Assembly (NCBI RefSeq): GCF_001815355.1
Contig: NZ_KV820351.1
Span: 126,264-190,263, forward strand
DNA from: Haemophilus sp. HMSC068C11
GTDB taxonomy: Bacteria; Pseudomonadota; Gammaproteobacteria; Enterobacterales; Pasteurellaceae
Length of the DNA stretch: 64,000 bases
Reading direction: 5' to 3'
Shown: piece by piece, positions 34,942 through 45,181 of the stretch
How positions within the stretch are numbered: the first letter of the stretch is position 1
Layout of the letters: every line of letters begins with the position of its first letter
Translations under genes and position numbers: made by a program
Notes under the pieces: model-generated
The model's database searches: none
What the model was told of the DNA's origin: nothing
The model's input: the letters and a program-made list of their open reading frames with translations, nothing else

Positions 34942-35079
34942 TTCTTATAATTTAATCGTTTGCTTGACGATATAGTAAAAAATTTTGAATCGGTGAGAAA
35001 AGAATGGAAATGCATTATTTATAATGAAATGTAATAAGAGATGTGTTTTAAATGAGATAGGCGAGGATGAAATAATAAA

Positions 35080-35104
35080 AACGGGGCTTTATTCAGCCCC
35101 GTCA
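35080..35104 (-). terminator. Terminator of the hem operon
   Basis: Perfect 8-base stem acggggct / agccccgt (35081-35088 and 35095-35102); on the minus strand it is followed by ttttta. It lies just after the hemY stop. Confidence 0.85.
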
Positions 35105-35113
35105 TTGTTTATT

Positions 35114-36400
35114 TTAATCACGTTTTGCGATAAGTGCGGTTGGTTCTTCGTCTGTTTTTACTTCAGTTTGTGTTTCAGCGGGTTTGTCCTGAATAGACAT
35201 GGCTGATTTTAAACTGTCCTGACGAATTTTTTCAGCTGCTTCTTTGTCACCAGCTTGTTCAAACACATAAGACGCCATCATAACATCATTTGGTTGAAGC
35301 TGAGTTGGGCAAGCGGTCACTTCTTTAAATGCTTCTGCTGCTTTAGCGAAGTCATTATTACGCACATAAAGGTAACCTAATGCACGATTGAGACAACAAC
35401 GTTGGCTTTCATCGGCGCGTTTTGCACGTTTTTCCACGAGTTTGAGCAGTTTGCTGTTATCCTCTGCTTGTAAACGAGTAATTTGCGTGCAAAGCTCAGG
35501 GCTGATTGGAGTGTTATCACCCAATTTTTTCATGATTTCAAGCGTGAATTCGTAAGCAGACTCATGATCGTTACAATCAATTAAACGCTGAATTAAAGCG
35601 GTTTTTAATTCTAAGTCATTGCGACGACGGCGTGGCTGAGCTTCCCACCATGCGAGCAAGCCTTCAACGCCTTCTTCATTCATTTTCTCATCTAACAAGC
35701 CATTTTCTGTTTCTTGTTGAAGTGCTTTAAATTCTTCTGCTGAGAATAAGCCAGAACCTTCAATTAAATCTAAGATGCCATCAAGTGCTTGATAAGCTTT
35801 GGAACGGCTATAAATTTCAGCCGCAAGTTTTAACACTTCTTTGTTGCGATCTGACATTTCAAGCAAGCTATCGACGGAACTACGCGCTGCCGGTAATTTA
35901 TTTTGTTGCAATAAAATACGGGTGCGTGCAATTTCGACTAACAGGTTATCTGATCCAGCAAGCTCCGTTGCTTCAATTAAGTAACGGTTTGCGCTGAATT
36001 CATCACCGCGTTGTTGAGCAGCTTCTGCGGCTTTAATCAGATTTAATACTGGCTCTGCAGAATGTTTCGCATTTTTACCAATCAGTTTTTCTGCTTTGGC
36101 ATAATCGCCTTCATTCATTTTCATCAAGCCTTCAAGGGTTTGACGTTGTGCTTTCACACGTTTACGGAGAGAAAACCAGTTATAGGTATTGCTACTTAAA
36201 CGGAAGAAACGGGTCACCAACCACTCTAACGAATAAATCACAGCAAGCGTGACTACAAAGAGAATCACTAATGTGGTGAGTGACATTTCATATATGGTGT
36301 TTGCCGTTTCAACTCTGACATAACCTTGCTGACCGGAGAGGTAAGGCCCTGCAATCAATCCGGCAAGTAAGGCGATCATTAAAAAGAGAACTCTAAACAT
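35114..36400 (-). CDS. hemY: HemY, TPR membrane protein of the hem operon
   Basis: A 428-residue inner-membrane protein with two N-terminal helices (about 3-22 and 40-63) and a TPR-rich soluble part. Gram-negative HemY is a structural protein associated with haem synthesis, not the protoporphyrinogen oxidase of Gram-positives. Alternating helices rich in Ala/Glu/Leu ([27 protein letters not shown]) support TPRs. Fourth gene of hemCDXY, 9 bases after hemX. Confidence 0.92.
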   Translation of the reverse strand: MFRVLFLMIALLAGLIAGPYLSGQQGYVRVETANTIYEMSLTTLVILFVVTLAVIYSLEWLVTRFFRLSSNTYNWFSLRKRVKAQRQTLEGLMKMNEGDYAKAEKLIGKNAKHSAEPVLNLIKAAEAAQQRGDEFSANRYLIEATELAGSDNLLVEIARTRILLQQNKLPAARSSVDSLLEMSDRNKEVLKLAAEIYSRSKAYQALDGILDLIEGSGLFSAEEFKALQQETENGLLDEKMNEEGVEGLLAWWEAQPRRRRNDLELKTALIQRLIDCNDHESAYEFTLEIMKKLGDNTPISPELCTQITRLQAEDNSKLLKLVEKRAKRADESQRCCLNRALGYLYVRNNDFAKAAEAFKEVTACPTQLQPNDVMMASYVFEQAGDKEAAEKIRQDSLKSAMSIQDKPAETQTEVKTDEEPTALIAKRD

Positions 36401-36409
36401 TATCTATCC

Positions 36410-37705
36410 TTATTGTTGGGGTTCAGTTGCCGGTTGTGCTGGTGCTTCAGCGGGTTTTTCTTCAGCTTTTGGCTCTTCCGCTTTCGCTTCAGGTGCTGGT
36501 TTTACTTCTTCTTTTCTTGGTGAATTATCAACCGCTTTTTCTGCTTCAATTTCCACTTTCTGCACATCTAAAGGTGTACGATTTAAGTACTTATCAAGCA
36601 TGCTTAAGCTTTGTAATTGGCTTGGCACATCCACATAGATGGATACTTCAGATAATTCATCCACTGATTTTAAGAAACTTTGAGTCACTTCAGCATTGGT
36701 ATCAAAATAGCTACGAATCCAAGATGCAACGGCTTCTAAAGATTGTTTATAAAGCTCATTTTGCTGACGAGGCACTGCCATAATCGCTAATTGTAAGCGT
36801 AAACGAATGTTTTCACGCAAATAGATATCTTGGTTTGGCGCTAATAATTCTTTGCGATCCGCACCATGTTTCGGCGAAATACGGATAAAGTGATTCAAGA
36901 ATGAGGTCGCACTTTTTTCTGCATTTTCTGCCCAGTCAGACAGAGAATCTGATAATTTTGTTGCATTTTGATCATCACCGAAATTCACATCTAACACAGG
37001 TAACTCATCAACCGTATTAGCTAATTGCGATAATTTTTGCATGACCGAATTTTGATCCACGCCAGCTACGGAGAGAAGTTGTTTCAGATCTTGATTGATA
37101 GCACTACGAATAGCTGCAGATTGTGAGTTATTCACTTTAGCAAGGGTTTCATCAGCGAGTTTTAAGAGTGAAACTGCTGTGTCCACATCATTATCTAACA
37201 CTAATTTGCGTAATGCATTGTTGAGCAAGAAATCCGCTTCTGAGAATAACCAATCAGTAGGTTGTTGAGCATTAGCTTGAGCGCTCACTTTATTGATTTG
37301 TGATTGTAAGCCAACTAACTCATGTGATTTGGCATTGATTAGCTCTTCTACTTGCGCAATTTTGTTTTGCGTTGCTTTATTCGCAGACTCTAATTGAGCA
37401 AGCTGTGTAGTATCAAATTTTACTTCTTGAGCAGGTGCTGAAACCACCGTTTTATTATTGATTTGAGCTTCAAGTGCGGTCAATTTTTGTTGGAATTCAT
37501 CCACTTTTTGTTGGCCAAAATAATAACCTGCACCACCCACGCCAAGTGCAATGAGAATAGCCAATAAACTTAATCCAGTACCACTTTTCTTCACAACGGT
37601 TTGTGTACGTGGCGCAACAGGCTCGCGATCTTCAGTTTGAATTTCCACTGCATCTGTTTCTTGGATTTCATCTGTCGTTTCAGGGGTTAATTTCTCTTTC
37701 GCCAT
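36410..37705 (-). CDS. hemX: HemX
   Basis: A 431-residue membrane-anchored protein long labelled uroporphyrinogen-III C-methyltransferase but lacking that enzyme's fold. One helix at about residues 45-65 (GLSLLAILIALGVGGAGYYFG), coiled coil at about 70-145, then a conserved helical domain with DWLFSEADFLLNNALRKLVL. The C-terminal 35 residues are Pro/Ala/Glu/Lys rich and probably disordered. It lies between hemD and hemY with gaps of 9 bases. Confidence 0.92.
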   Translation of the reverse strand: MAKEKLTPETTDEIQETDAVEIQTEDREPVAPRTQTVVKKSGTGLSLLAILIALGVGGAGYYFGQQKVDEFQQKLTALEAQINNKTVVSAPAQEVKFDTTQLAQLESANKATQNKIAQVEELINAKSHELVGLQSQINKVSAQANAQQPTDWLFSEADFLLNNALRKLVLDNDVDTAVSLLKLADETLAKVNNSQSAAIRSAINQDLKQLLSVAGVDQNSVMQKLSQLANTVDELPVLDVNFGDDQNATKLSDSLSDWAENAEKSATSFLNHFIRISPKHGADRKELLAPNQDIYLRENIRLRLQLAIMAVPRQQNELYKQSLEAVASWIRSYFDTNAEVTQSFLKSVDELSEVSIYVDVPSQLQSLSMLDKYLNRTPLDVQKVEIEAEKAVDNSPRKEEVKPAPEAKAEEPKAEEKPAEAPAQPATEPQQ

Positions 37706-37714
37706 ATTTTTTCC

Positions 37715-38476
37715 TTAGTGAGAAAGGGGAGTTACTTTATTAAGTAAGGTATTAAGTAAACTTTGATTGTCCGCACCGGCGGAAACCACCACATTATGCC
37801 AACCTTGTTGTGCTGCGACATCCGCAATGCGTTGACTTACCGTGACTAAACAGCAATTTTTTAGCCAATTTTGTTCATTTTCAGGCACAAATTCGATTAA
37901 TGCCTGCAAAATTTCAAGGCTTGTGACCACAAGGGTTTGCACACCAGAACGAATACAAATACTGGTTTGCTCTTCGTTATTATAACTAATCGGCGTGCGT
38001 TGGTAACATTCGACTGTCTCAACAGTTGCACCGCGTAGTGTAGCCTGTTCACGCAGTAATTCTCGTCCACCGTTTCCACGTAAAATTAACAAGTTTTTAT
38101 CTGTTAATTCTGCCATTTGCGGTAAATTTAATACACCTTCAGTATTTTCCGACGTTATTGGATAACGAACAGTACATTCAGTTTGACAGGAAAAATGCTG
38201 TGCCGTTCTATGTCCAACTGTAAAGTATTGTAAATCTTGACGCCAGCTAAAGCCAATATCTTTCAGGGTTTTATCCGCAAAATCGACCGCACTTTTTGAA
38301 ACCAAAAACACATAATCACCACTTTTTAGCTGATTAAGTTTTGTCGGTAATTGTGTCAACTCAGCACCTGCCTCAATAGAAAGCAAAGGCAAATGCAAGG
38401 CAACCATACCGGCTTGATTCAGCTGGTCAACTAGGTTTTTTCCTCGTTCATCGGGGCGAGTGACTAGTACGGCCAT
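37715..38476 (-). CDS. hemD: Uroporphyrinogen-III synthase
   Basis: Cyclises hydroxymethylbilane to uroporphyrinogen III with inversion of ring D. It has 253 residues, within the usual 245-260. The family is poorly conserved; the N-terminal VLVTRP motif and the central KNLLILRGNGGRELL strand-turn are visible, and position between hemC and hemX confirms it. Confidence 0.9.
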   Translation of the reverse strand: MAVLVTRPDERGKNLVDQLNQAGMVALHLPLLSIEAGAELTQLPTKLNQLKSGDYVFLVSKSAVDFADKTLKDIGFSWRQDLQYFTVGHRTAQHFSCQTECTVRYPITSENTEGVLNLPQMAELTDKNLLILRGNGGRELLREQATLRGATVETVECYQRTPISYNNEEQTSICIRSGVQTLVVTSLEILQALIEFVPENEQNWLKNCCLVTVSQRIADVAAQQGWHNVVVSAGADNQSLLNTLLNKVTPLSH

Positions 38477-38485
38477 GGTGATTAC

Positions 38486-39418
38486 CTATGCTGAGTAAAT
38501 CTTCGCCAGAATCTTATCTGCGCCTTGTGCTAGAAGTTGTTCAGCAATGGTCACGCCTAATGCTTCGGCATTTTCAACCGCACTTTTACCTTCCGCGCGA
38601 ATAATCGCAGAGCCATCAGTTTCGCCGACGAGTGCACGCAAGAAAATTTCGCCATTTTGCTCAATGGCATAGCCACCGATTGGCACTTGGCAGCCACCTT
38701 GTAAGCGAGTATTCATTGCACGCTCAGCCAAAACACAAGTCGTCGTGGTGGCATCTGAAAGTGGAGCAAGTAATGCTTTTACTTCTTCATCATCAACACG
38801 GCACTCAATGCCTACCGCGCCTTGTCCGGCAGCCGGTAACGACTGTTCTACTTCAATAAATGAGGCAATACGTTCCGCTAGCCCTAAACGAATTAAGCCA
38901 GCTGAGGCTAAAATAATGGCATCGTATTCGCCATTGTCTAATTTACTTAATCGGGTTCCTACATTGCCACGTAAGGAGCGGATATCAAGATCAGGGCGTA
39001 ATTGTTTTAATTGGCATTGACGACGCAAGCTTGATGTTCCAACAATAGCACCTTGTGGCAATTCATCTAATGAACAGTATGTATTAGACACGAAAGCATC
39101 GCGTGGATCCTCACGTTTACAGATCACACTTAATCCTAAACCTTCTGGAAATTCCATCGGCACATCTTTCATTGAATGGACGGCAATATCAGCACGTTTT
39201 TCAAGTAAAGCGTTTTCTAACTCTTTAACAAATAAGCCTTTTCCACCAATTTTAGCCAGAGGGGAATCTAAGATTACATCACCTTTTGTCACCATCGGAA
39301 CTAATTCAACAGAAAGTGTCGGGTGAAATTTTTCTAATTGATCTTTCACAAAATTTGCCTGCCAAAGTGCTAAAGGGCTTTGACGGGTCGCAATTTTTAA
39401 GGTTTTAAGTGCTGCCAT
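38486..39418 (-). CDS. hemC: Porphobilinogen deaminase (hydroxymethylbilane synthase)
   Basis: Joins four porphobilinogens to hydroxymethylbilane. It has 310 residues. [13 protein letters not shown] at the start, [17 protein letters not shown], catalytic Asp in HSMKDVPME, and the cofactor-binding cysteine in [13 protein letters not shown] are all seen. First gene of hemCDXY, divergent from cyaA as in enterobacteria. Presence of a whole operon for early haem synthesis fits a species that does not need haemin. Confidence 0.96.
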   Translation of the reverse strand: MAALKTLKIATRQSPLALWQANFVKDQLEKFHPTLSVELVPMVTKGDVILDSPLAKIGGKGLFVKELENALLEKRADIAVHSMKDVPMEFPEGLGLSVICKREDPRDAFVSNTYCSLDELPQGAIVGTSSLRRQCQLKQLRPDLDIRSLRGNVGTRLSKLDNGEYDAIILASAGLIRLGLAERIASFIEVEQSLPAAGQGAVGIECRVDDEEVKALLAPLSDATTTTCVLAERAMNTRLQGGCQVPIGGYAIEQNGEIFLRALVGETDGSAIIRAEGKSAVENAEALGVTIAEQLLAQGADKILAKIYSA

Positions 39419-39493
39419 AAATACCGCTGATTTTAAATAGAAATATGTTCTATGCTACCATTTTTAGGGCAAAAAGTCAGATCATTTAAATTT

Positions 39494-39522
39494 TTGATTT
39501 CCGACTAGGTAAGTGGTACATT
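39494..39522 (+). promoter_or_regulatory. Likely cyaA promoter
   Basis: TTGATT (39494-39499), 17 bases, TACATT (39517-39522), with TGG just before the -10 (extended -10). Start predicted near 39529. I see no clear CRP site over it, unlike E. coli cyaA. Confidence 0.6.
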
Positions 39523-39554
39523 AACGTCAATTATTTGGTCATAGGTAGGAAGCC

Positions 39555-42059
39555 TTGAAATACGATTTCACTCAAGCCCGAAAATGTATTGAAACATTAG
39601 ACAAGCGTCGTTTTGATCGAGCATTATTGGGCTCAGGTGATGCATTCCGACACATCGTCTCTTTGGTGCCGCTGTTGTTGCATCTTAATCATCCAACTCT
39701 GCCGGGTTATGTGGAAGATGCCCCGGCAGGCATTGCCGATTTTATCCTTTCCAATTATCAGCAAAATTTTCTCTCAAAAGAACATCCTGAGCTCATTGAA
39801 GACGTGCAAAGTGCGGTCAATTCTGCTGCTGTTTTTTCACCGATCTTAGGTATTTATGTGATGGGCAGTTTTGGCTCTATTAGCCAAAACTCAGCTTCGG
39901 ATTTGGATATTTGGATCTGCCATCAAGATGATTTATCTGAACAAGAACAGCAGCGCTTAGCGGAAAAAACGAAGAAAATTAGCCAATGGGCATCCACATA
40001 TCATGTGGAAATGCATTTCTATTTGATGACACAACAACGTTTCCGTAACGAACGTTATTCCGATCCACTAACTAAAGAAAACAGTGGTTCAGCTCAATAT
40101 ATGTTGCTGTTGGAAGAATTTTATCGCTCCGCTGTACGTCTTGCTGGCAAGCCATTATTGTGGCTCCACTTGTGGGTGGAAGATGAAAAACAATATGAGG
40201 CCGAAGTTGCTCGTTTAGTCGCGGCTGGTGAGCTTAATTTAAATGATTGGGTGGATTTCGGTGGATTAGGGCAATTCTCAGCCAGTGAATATTTTGGTGC
40301 GAGCTTATGGCAACTTTATAAAGGTATTGATTCACCTTATAAGTCGGTGATGAAAATCTTGTTGTTGGAAACCTATGCCCAAGAATACCCAAATGCCCAG
40401 TTAATTGCTCGCCAATTTAAAGAGGATTTGCTTTCTGGTCACAGCACGGCTATACATCATTTCGATCCTTATATTGCGATTTTAGAGAGAATTAGCCAAT
40501 ATTTGACCGCACATTCAGAATTTAAGCGTCTTGATTTTGTACGTTCTTGTTTTTACGTGAAAGCCACAGAAGACTTTGCGTTATATCACGCCTCAAACTG
40601 GCGTATTTCTTATATGAAAATGATGGCCCAAGAATGGGGTTGGTCAAAAGAACGTATTGAAGAATTAGATCTGCGTCCAAATTGGAAAATTAAACGGGTG
40701 AAAGAAAGTCACAATAATTTGGTGAATTTCTTGATGATGAGTTATCGAAATCTAGTGGATTTTGCACGCAAACATAAAATTAATTCTAGCGTGATCCCGC
40801 AAGATATTACGGTGCTTTCTCGCAAACTTTATACTGCCTTTGAAGAATTGCCGGGTAAAATTACGTTACTAAACTCACAAATTTCCTATAACTTAACAGA
40901 AGAACACCTCACATTTATCGAAGTTCTCGGCAATAAGAATTTTAAGGATGGGTGGTATATGGTGAATCAGCCACCACATCATATGATGTTCTCGAAAGAA
41001 CGTGTGATTGAATACGGTGAAAGTTTAAATAAAGTCGTCGCATGGGCTTATTTTAATCGCTTGTTGACCGCTGAAACTCATTTGCACTTAATCAGTCAAA
41101 ATATCGACCAACTCACTTTACGTAATTTTGTCGCCGATTTACGGTTGTTTTTCCCGCATACAAATGGTCAAGCTCCAACAAATGAGGCGCTTTCGTCCCA
41201 ATGTGAAATCCGCGATCTATTTATTGCAGTGAACTTAGTTAATGACCCAACTGCCCAAGTCGAAGAACTTAAATCCAATATTTCACCAAGTGATTTATTT
41301 AGTTTTGGTCAGTTAGAACAGAGTTTGGTCGGCAGCATTGATTTCACTTACCGTAATGTGTGGAATGAAATTCGAACTTTACATTTTGAAGGGCAGAATG
41401 CGATTTTGCTTGCCTTAAAAGTGCTTTCTAATAAAATTGATCAAGGTGTGAATCAGCCCCGTTCTATACAGGTTTTCTGTTACAGTAAACACTACAACCG
41501 CACATTGCGAAACTTAGTGAGCGTACTTGTAAACCGTTGTATCAGTATTCAATTAGGCGACAGTCGCCCAACAACGCACTCCCGTTTACGTGTGGCAGGG
41601 AAAAACTGGCAATTCTTCTTTGAAGAAAAAGGGATCAGTTTGCAACCTATTGATGGTGGAAAAGAAAGTGCGGTCAATTTTGAGGACGTTTTACCGACTC
41701 AGTTGGAAGAAAAAGAAATTATTCCAGAGGCCCGTCGATATCCGCCTGAAATTGATTTGTTTGCCAGTGAAGGTTTTTTACAATTCTTCTTTGAGGATAA
41801 TGCCGATAATAGCTTTAACGTTTATTTGTTAGATGAAAAGAATCGTCTCGAAATTTATCGTCAATGTGAAGGTTCAAAAGATGATAAAGTGCGTGAAGTG
41901 AATCAGATTTATCAATCACTCGGCTCGAAAGATTGTAAAAATCCGTATAAAATGGTGCAACGGAATTTTAATTATCCTCAATTTTATCAATTGCATCCGA
42001 CAGAAAGTGGCATGCGTATTATGCCGTTCAAATTTAAAAGCAAAAGGACTTGCGAATAG
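39555..42059 (+). CDS. cyaA: Class I adenylate cyclase
   Basis: Makes cAMP, the effector of CRP; in Haemophilus it is also needed for competence. It has 834 residues (E. coli 848). The catalytic nucleotidyltransferase motif GSFGSISQNSASDLDIWICH lies at about residues 98-117 with the DxD metal ligands. The C-terminal half is the regulatory region. It starts with TTG at 39555 after TAGGTAGGA; TTG starts also occur in E. coli cyaA and limit its translation. Confidence 0.95.
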   Translation: MKYDFTQARKCIETLDKRRFDRALLGSGDAFRHIVSLVPLLLHLNHPTLPGYVEDAPAGIADFILSNYQQNFLSKEHPELIEDVQSAVNSAAVFSPILGIYVMGSFGSISQNSASDLDIWICHQDDLSEQEQQRLAEKTKKISQWASTYHVEMHFYLMTQQRFRNERYSDPLTKENSGSAQYMLLLEEFYRSAVRLAGKPLLWLHLWVEDEKQYEAEVARLVAAGELNLNDWVDFGGLGQFSASEYFGASLWQLYKGIDSPYKSVMKILLLETYAQEYPNAQLIARQFKEDLLSGHSTAIHHFDPYIAILERISQYLTAHSEFKRLDFVRSCFYVKATEDFALYHASNWRISYMKMMAQEWGWSKERIEELDLRPNWKIKRVKESHNNLVNFLMMSYRNLVDFARKHKINSSVIPQDITVLSRKLYTAFEELPGKITLLNSQISYNLTEEHLTFIEVLGNKNFKDGWYMVNQPPHHMMFSKERVIEYGESLNKVVAWAYFNRLLTAETHLHLISQNIDQLTLRNFVADLRLFFPHTNGQAPTNEALSSQCEIRDLFIAVNLVNDPTAQVEELKSNISPSDLFSFGQLEQSLVGSIDFTYRNVWNEIRTLHFEGQNAILLALKVLSNKIDQGVNQPRSIQVFCYSKHYNRTLRNLVSVLVNRCISIQLGDSRPTTHSRLRVAGKNWQFFFEEKGISLQPIDGGKESAVNFEDVLPTQLEEKEIIPEARRYPPEIDLFASEGFLQFFFEDNADNSFNVYLLDEKNRLEIYRQCEGSKDDKVREVNQIYQSLGSKDCKNPYKMVQRNFNYPQFYQLHPTESGMRIMPFKFKSKRTCE

Positions 42060-42080
42060 CTCAATCAAAACAAGCATTGT

Positions 42081-42094
42081 TTGAGGTAAATCAA
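42081..42094. promoter_or_regulatory. FNR-like site upstream of narP
   Basis: TTGAG, 4 bases, ATCAA: one mismatch from the FNR consensus TTGAT-N4-ATCAA. It lies about 150 bases before the narP start, in the 180-base gap after cyaA. Anaerobic control of narP is plausible. Confidence 0.5.
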
Positions 42095-42240
42095 ATTTAT
42101 CTGCAAATTATGCATTGGAAGATAGGCAAAATCCCGATAGAATCCTTCGTTCGAAAATCTATTGAGAAATAATCTAAGGCTGTGGACGTTTTCGCCTTCA
42201 GGCGATAGAATGTTTGTCCGCTTATCTCTTGGAGAATATT

Positions 42241-42870
42241 ATGCAAGAAAAGTTAAAAGTATTAATTATCGACGACCATCCATTAATGCGTCGTGGTATC
42301 AAACAATTAGTTGAATTAGAAGAGAATTTTGAAGTCGTTGCCGATGTAGGAAGCGGTACAGAAGGCATTTCCATTGCGATTCAAGAATCCCCGGATTTAA
42401 TCATTTTAGATCTGAATATGAAAGGTCTTTCTGGTTTAGATACCCTTAAAGGCTTGCGTGCAGAAGGTGTTGATGCACGAATTTTGATCTTAACTGTGTC
42501 TGATGCGAAAAATGATATTTTCACTCTCATCGATGCGGGTGCTGATGGCTATTTATTGAAAGATACTGAGCCAGATGTGCTACTTGAGCAAATTAAACGT
42601 ATTGCACAAGGTGAAGTGATTTTAAGTGATTCGATTAAAAATCTTCTTTTAGAACGCAAACATACTGTTGATCCAATGGATTCTCTCACCGATCGTGAAA
42701 TGGATGTATTACGTTTAATCGCAACAGGTTTATCTAATAAACAAATTGCGGGCCAACTTTTCATTTCTGAAGAAACAGTTAAAGTGCACATTCGTAACTT
42801 ACTTCGTAAACTTAACGTTCACTCACGCGTTGCAGCAACCGTCTTGTTCTTTGAGCGAAATGGTCGATAG
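42241..42870 (+). CDS. narP: Nitrate/nitrite response regulator NarP
   Basis: Two-component response regulator, 209 residues. The receiver domain has Asp11-Asp12, the phosphorylated Asp57 (ILDLNM) and Lys107. The LuxR-type helix-turn-helix is near residues 145-200 (LTDREMDVLRLIATGLSNKQ, then VKVHIRNLLRKL). It activates nitrate and nitrite respiration genes with NarQ. ATG 42241 follows GGAGAA. No sensor gene is adjacent. Confidence 0.93.
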   Translation: MQEKLKVLIIDDHPLMRRGIKQLVELEENFEVVADVGSGTEGISIAIQESPDLIILDLNMKGLSGLDTLKGLRAEGVDARILILTVSDAKNDIFTLIDAGADGYLLKDTEPDVLLEQIKRIAQGEVILSDSIKNLLLERKHTVDPMDSLTDREMDVLRLIATGLSNKQIAGQLFISEETVKVHIRNLLRKLNVHSRVAATVLFFERNGR

Positions 42871-42886
42871 GTAAATTTCAAATGAT

Positions 42887-42919
42887 AAAAAAGAGCGGTT
42901 TTTTTAACCGCTCTTTTTG
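42887..42919. terminator. Bidirectional terminator between narP and yibQ
   Basis: 13-base perfect stem (aaaaagagcggtt / aaccgctcttttt) with a 5-base loop and T or A runs on both sides; serves both convergent genes. Confidence 0.9.
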
Positions 42920-43762
42920 TTATCTTGGCACGCCCCGTAATAAAGGGATTGGCTCAAACGGCGCGACTGAAGTTGGCGCAGGAATATCATTAAAAATTAA
43001 GATAAATGGTTTAGGTGGCAAGATTTTTTCATTTCGCCACAAGCTTCCCATGCCGACTAATTGAATATCATCGGGTAAATTTTTGATTCCTGATTTTAAT
43101 ACGGCTACGGTATTTGGACGAGGGTGTCCAATAGCAATGGCGGTGCCATGTTTACGTGCATATTGAATTGCACTTTGAAATTGGCGTTGAACATCTGCCA
43201 AATTATCACTGTCATCTAAAAACACATGGCGATCTAATACACGTACGCCTTGTTCTTTTGCTATTTTGCCCGCGACTGATTTTCCAATGGTGCGACTATC
43301 TAAAAAGAATAAATTCTGCTCGCGAAGTGTGGTCATCAAATAGGTCATTAATGTGGTATCGGCTGTGGCTGCACTGCCCATATGATTATTCATTCCGATG
43401 GCATTGGGCACAATAGCTTTCGCTTTTTTCACCCGCTCATTCACTTGCGCTTCAGATAACCCTAAAGTCAAACCACCTTCTTCAATTTTAATGTTGCTGA
43501 CAGGCTGCATTGGCATATGAATGAGAATATCGTGATTCTGCGCTTTTGCTTCTTGATTGCGTATTTTGGCATAGGGTGCTGCTGGAATGATCGCAACAGA
43601 GACTTCTTTTGGCATGGCTAAAACTTCGGCATCTTCTTTCGGATGATAGCCAATGTCATCAATTACAATAGCCAGTTTGCCTTGTGCAAAAGTAAACGCA
43701 GAAAAAAGTGCGGTTGAAAAAATGATCGTATTTCTGACCGCACTTTGAAAGAATGCCGCCAT
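42920..43762 (-). CDS. yibQ: Divergent polysaccharide deacetylase YibQ
   Basis: A 280-residue periplasmic protein of the divergent polysaccharide deacetylase family, signal peptide of about 26 residues. KLAIVIDDIGYHP carries the Asp pair; HMPMQP and GMNNHMGS carry conserved His. It follows envC with a TAATG overlap, a widespread envC-yibQ pairing that suggests a role in cell-wall remodelling. Two USS in opposite orientation sit in the signal-peptide codons (near 43705 and 43735). Enzyme activity has not been shown for the family as far as I know. Confidence 0.85.
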   Translation of the reverse strand: MAAFFQSAVRNTIIFSTALFSAFTFAQGKLAIVIDDIGYHPKEDAEVLAMPKEVSVAIIPAAPYAKIRNQEAKAQNHDILIHMPMQPVSNIKIEEGGLTLGLSEAQVNERVKKAKAIVPNAIGMNNHMGSAATADTTLMTYLMTTLREQNLFFLDSRTIGKSVAGKIAKEQGVRVLDRHVFLDDSDNLADVQRQFQSAIQYARKHGTAIAIGHPRPNTVAVLKSGIKNLPDDIQLVGMGSLWRNEKILPPKPFILIFNDIPAPTSVAPFEPIPLLRGVPR

Positions 43763-44994
43763 TATTTAATCCACCCAGCTGGATTTACAGGCACCCCTTT
43801 ACGGCTAATTCCAAAGTAAAGTGCCGGTTTAGAGAGCTCACCCGTATTACCTACTTGCGCAATGGTTTGTCCCGCAGACACCAGCTGACCTTGTTTCACA
43901 AATACCGCTTGGTTGAAACCATATAAGCTCAAGTCGCTGTCGCCGTGTTTCACAATCACCATATAACCATAGCCATTAAGATGACCCGCTAGAATGACAC
44001 GACCACTTGCAATAGCTTTTACCGCGGTACCCGTTGGTGCGCCGATAACCATGCCTTTCCAACGTACTTCGCCCGCTTGGATTGAACCAAAGGAATATAA
44101 CGTCGGGCCAGAAACTGGACGACTGTATTGACGTGCGGCCGTACCTAAACCACTGGTGCTGTTAATCAACTTACGTTCTTGATCTGTTGGTTGATAAGGT
44201 TTTGAGGTACGTTTTTCTTCCTCTTGTTTTTTCTGAGCAAGGGCTTCACGCTCACGTTGTTCTTGTTGGCGAGCGGCTTGTTCAGCACGTTGAATTTCTT
44301 GGCGAAGGGCATTTTCGTTCGCTTTCAACGTTTCCAATTTATTCTGATCTTTCGTTAAGTTTTTGTTGAGTTCATTTAACGTAGATTGACGTTCTTGTTG
44401 CGCTTTTTGTAATTCTTGTTGCTGTTTCTTTTGCGTAGAAAGCTGATCGCGATGATTCTTTTGTTGGCCTGAAATCGCTTCGCGTTGTTTTGCTAAATTC
44501 TCTTGTGTTGCTTTCAGATTATTAATCATATCAATGCGAACTTGATTTAAGTGCTGATAATACACTTTCATGCGTTCCGCTTTTTTCGCATCCTCTGAAA
44601 GCATTCTTTCCAAGGTAGAAGGATTGACACCTGAACGATAAATGGCATCGATTTGCTGTGCGAGTTTCGCTTTTTGCACGCGCTCTTGCTTTTCTAATTG
44701 CTTGATTTGCTTTTCGGTTTCCGCCATTTGCTTGCGGATTTCTTGCAAACTTAATTCTGTTTCACGTAATTCACCGACAACGCTATTAATTTTGCTTTCT
44801 TGATCTTTAAGACTGGCTTGGAGTTTAGCTTGTGCGCGTTTTTGCTCGGCGATCTTCGATTCTTGTTGTTTAATTTGTTTTTGAATTTGATTGAGATCGT
44901 TGCCTTGCGCGAAAGATGAAAAGCCAAGCAGACCGCAAGCCAAAAGTGCGGTCAGTTTTGATAAGATTTTTTTTCTACGATTGCTTTGCTGCAT
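43762..44994 (-). CDS. envC: Murein hydrolase activator EnvC
   Basis: Periplasmic activator of the amidases AmiA/AmiB at the septum, 410 residues. Signal peptide about 29 residues, long coiled coil (about 30-255) and a C-terminal LytM (M23) domain. The LytM zinc ligands are lost: the position of the final HxH reads ALYFGI and no HxxxD is seen, as in true EnvC. A USS is in the signal-peptide codons. Upstream of yibQ and divergent from gpmA. Confidence 0.94.
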   Translation of the reverse strand: MQQSNRRKKILSKLTALLACGLLGFSSFAQGNDLNQIQKQIKQQESKIAEQKRAQAKLQASLKDQESKINSVVGELRETELSLQEIRKQMAETEKQIKQLEKQERVQKAKLAQQIDAIYRSGVNPSTLERMLSEDAKKAERMKVYYQHLNQVRIDMINNLKATQENLAKQREAISGQQKNHRDQLSTQKKQQQELQKAQQERQSTLNELNKNLTKDQNKLETLKANENALRQEIQRAEQAARQQEQREREALAQKKQEEEKRTSKPYQPTDQERKLINSTSGLGTAARQYSRPVSGPTLYSFGSIQAGEVRWKGMVIGAPTGTAVKAIASGRVILAGHLNGYGYMVIVKHGDSDLSLYGFNQAVFVKQGQLVSAGQTIAQVGNTGELSKPALYFGISRKGVPVNPAGWIK

Positions 44995-45114
44995 ACATCT
45001 AAACTTGAGAGAAATTAAGGGACGAATAAGGCTTAAATACTAGCATTATTTTTGAGTGGCTAAAAGTTTACAGACGTTTTTTTGCGAAAGATCAGTAAAT
45101 ACCGCCTTTTTGCT

Positions 45115-45142
45115 TTTAAACATAACGATTTTTTGCTATAAA
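45115..45142 (+). promoter_or_regulatory. Likely gpmA promoter
   Basis: TTTAAA (45115-45120), 16 bases, TATAAA (45137-45142), with TGC just before the -10, an extended -10 element. Confidence 0.55.
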
Positions 45143-45181
45143 AGAGCCATTCATTTTTTTATTAATACTTAGGAGATCCTT

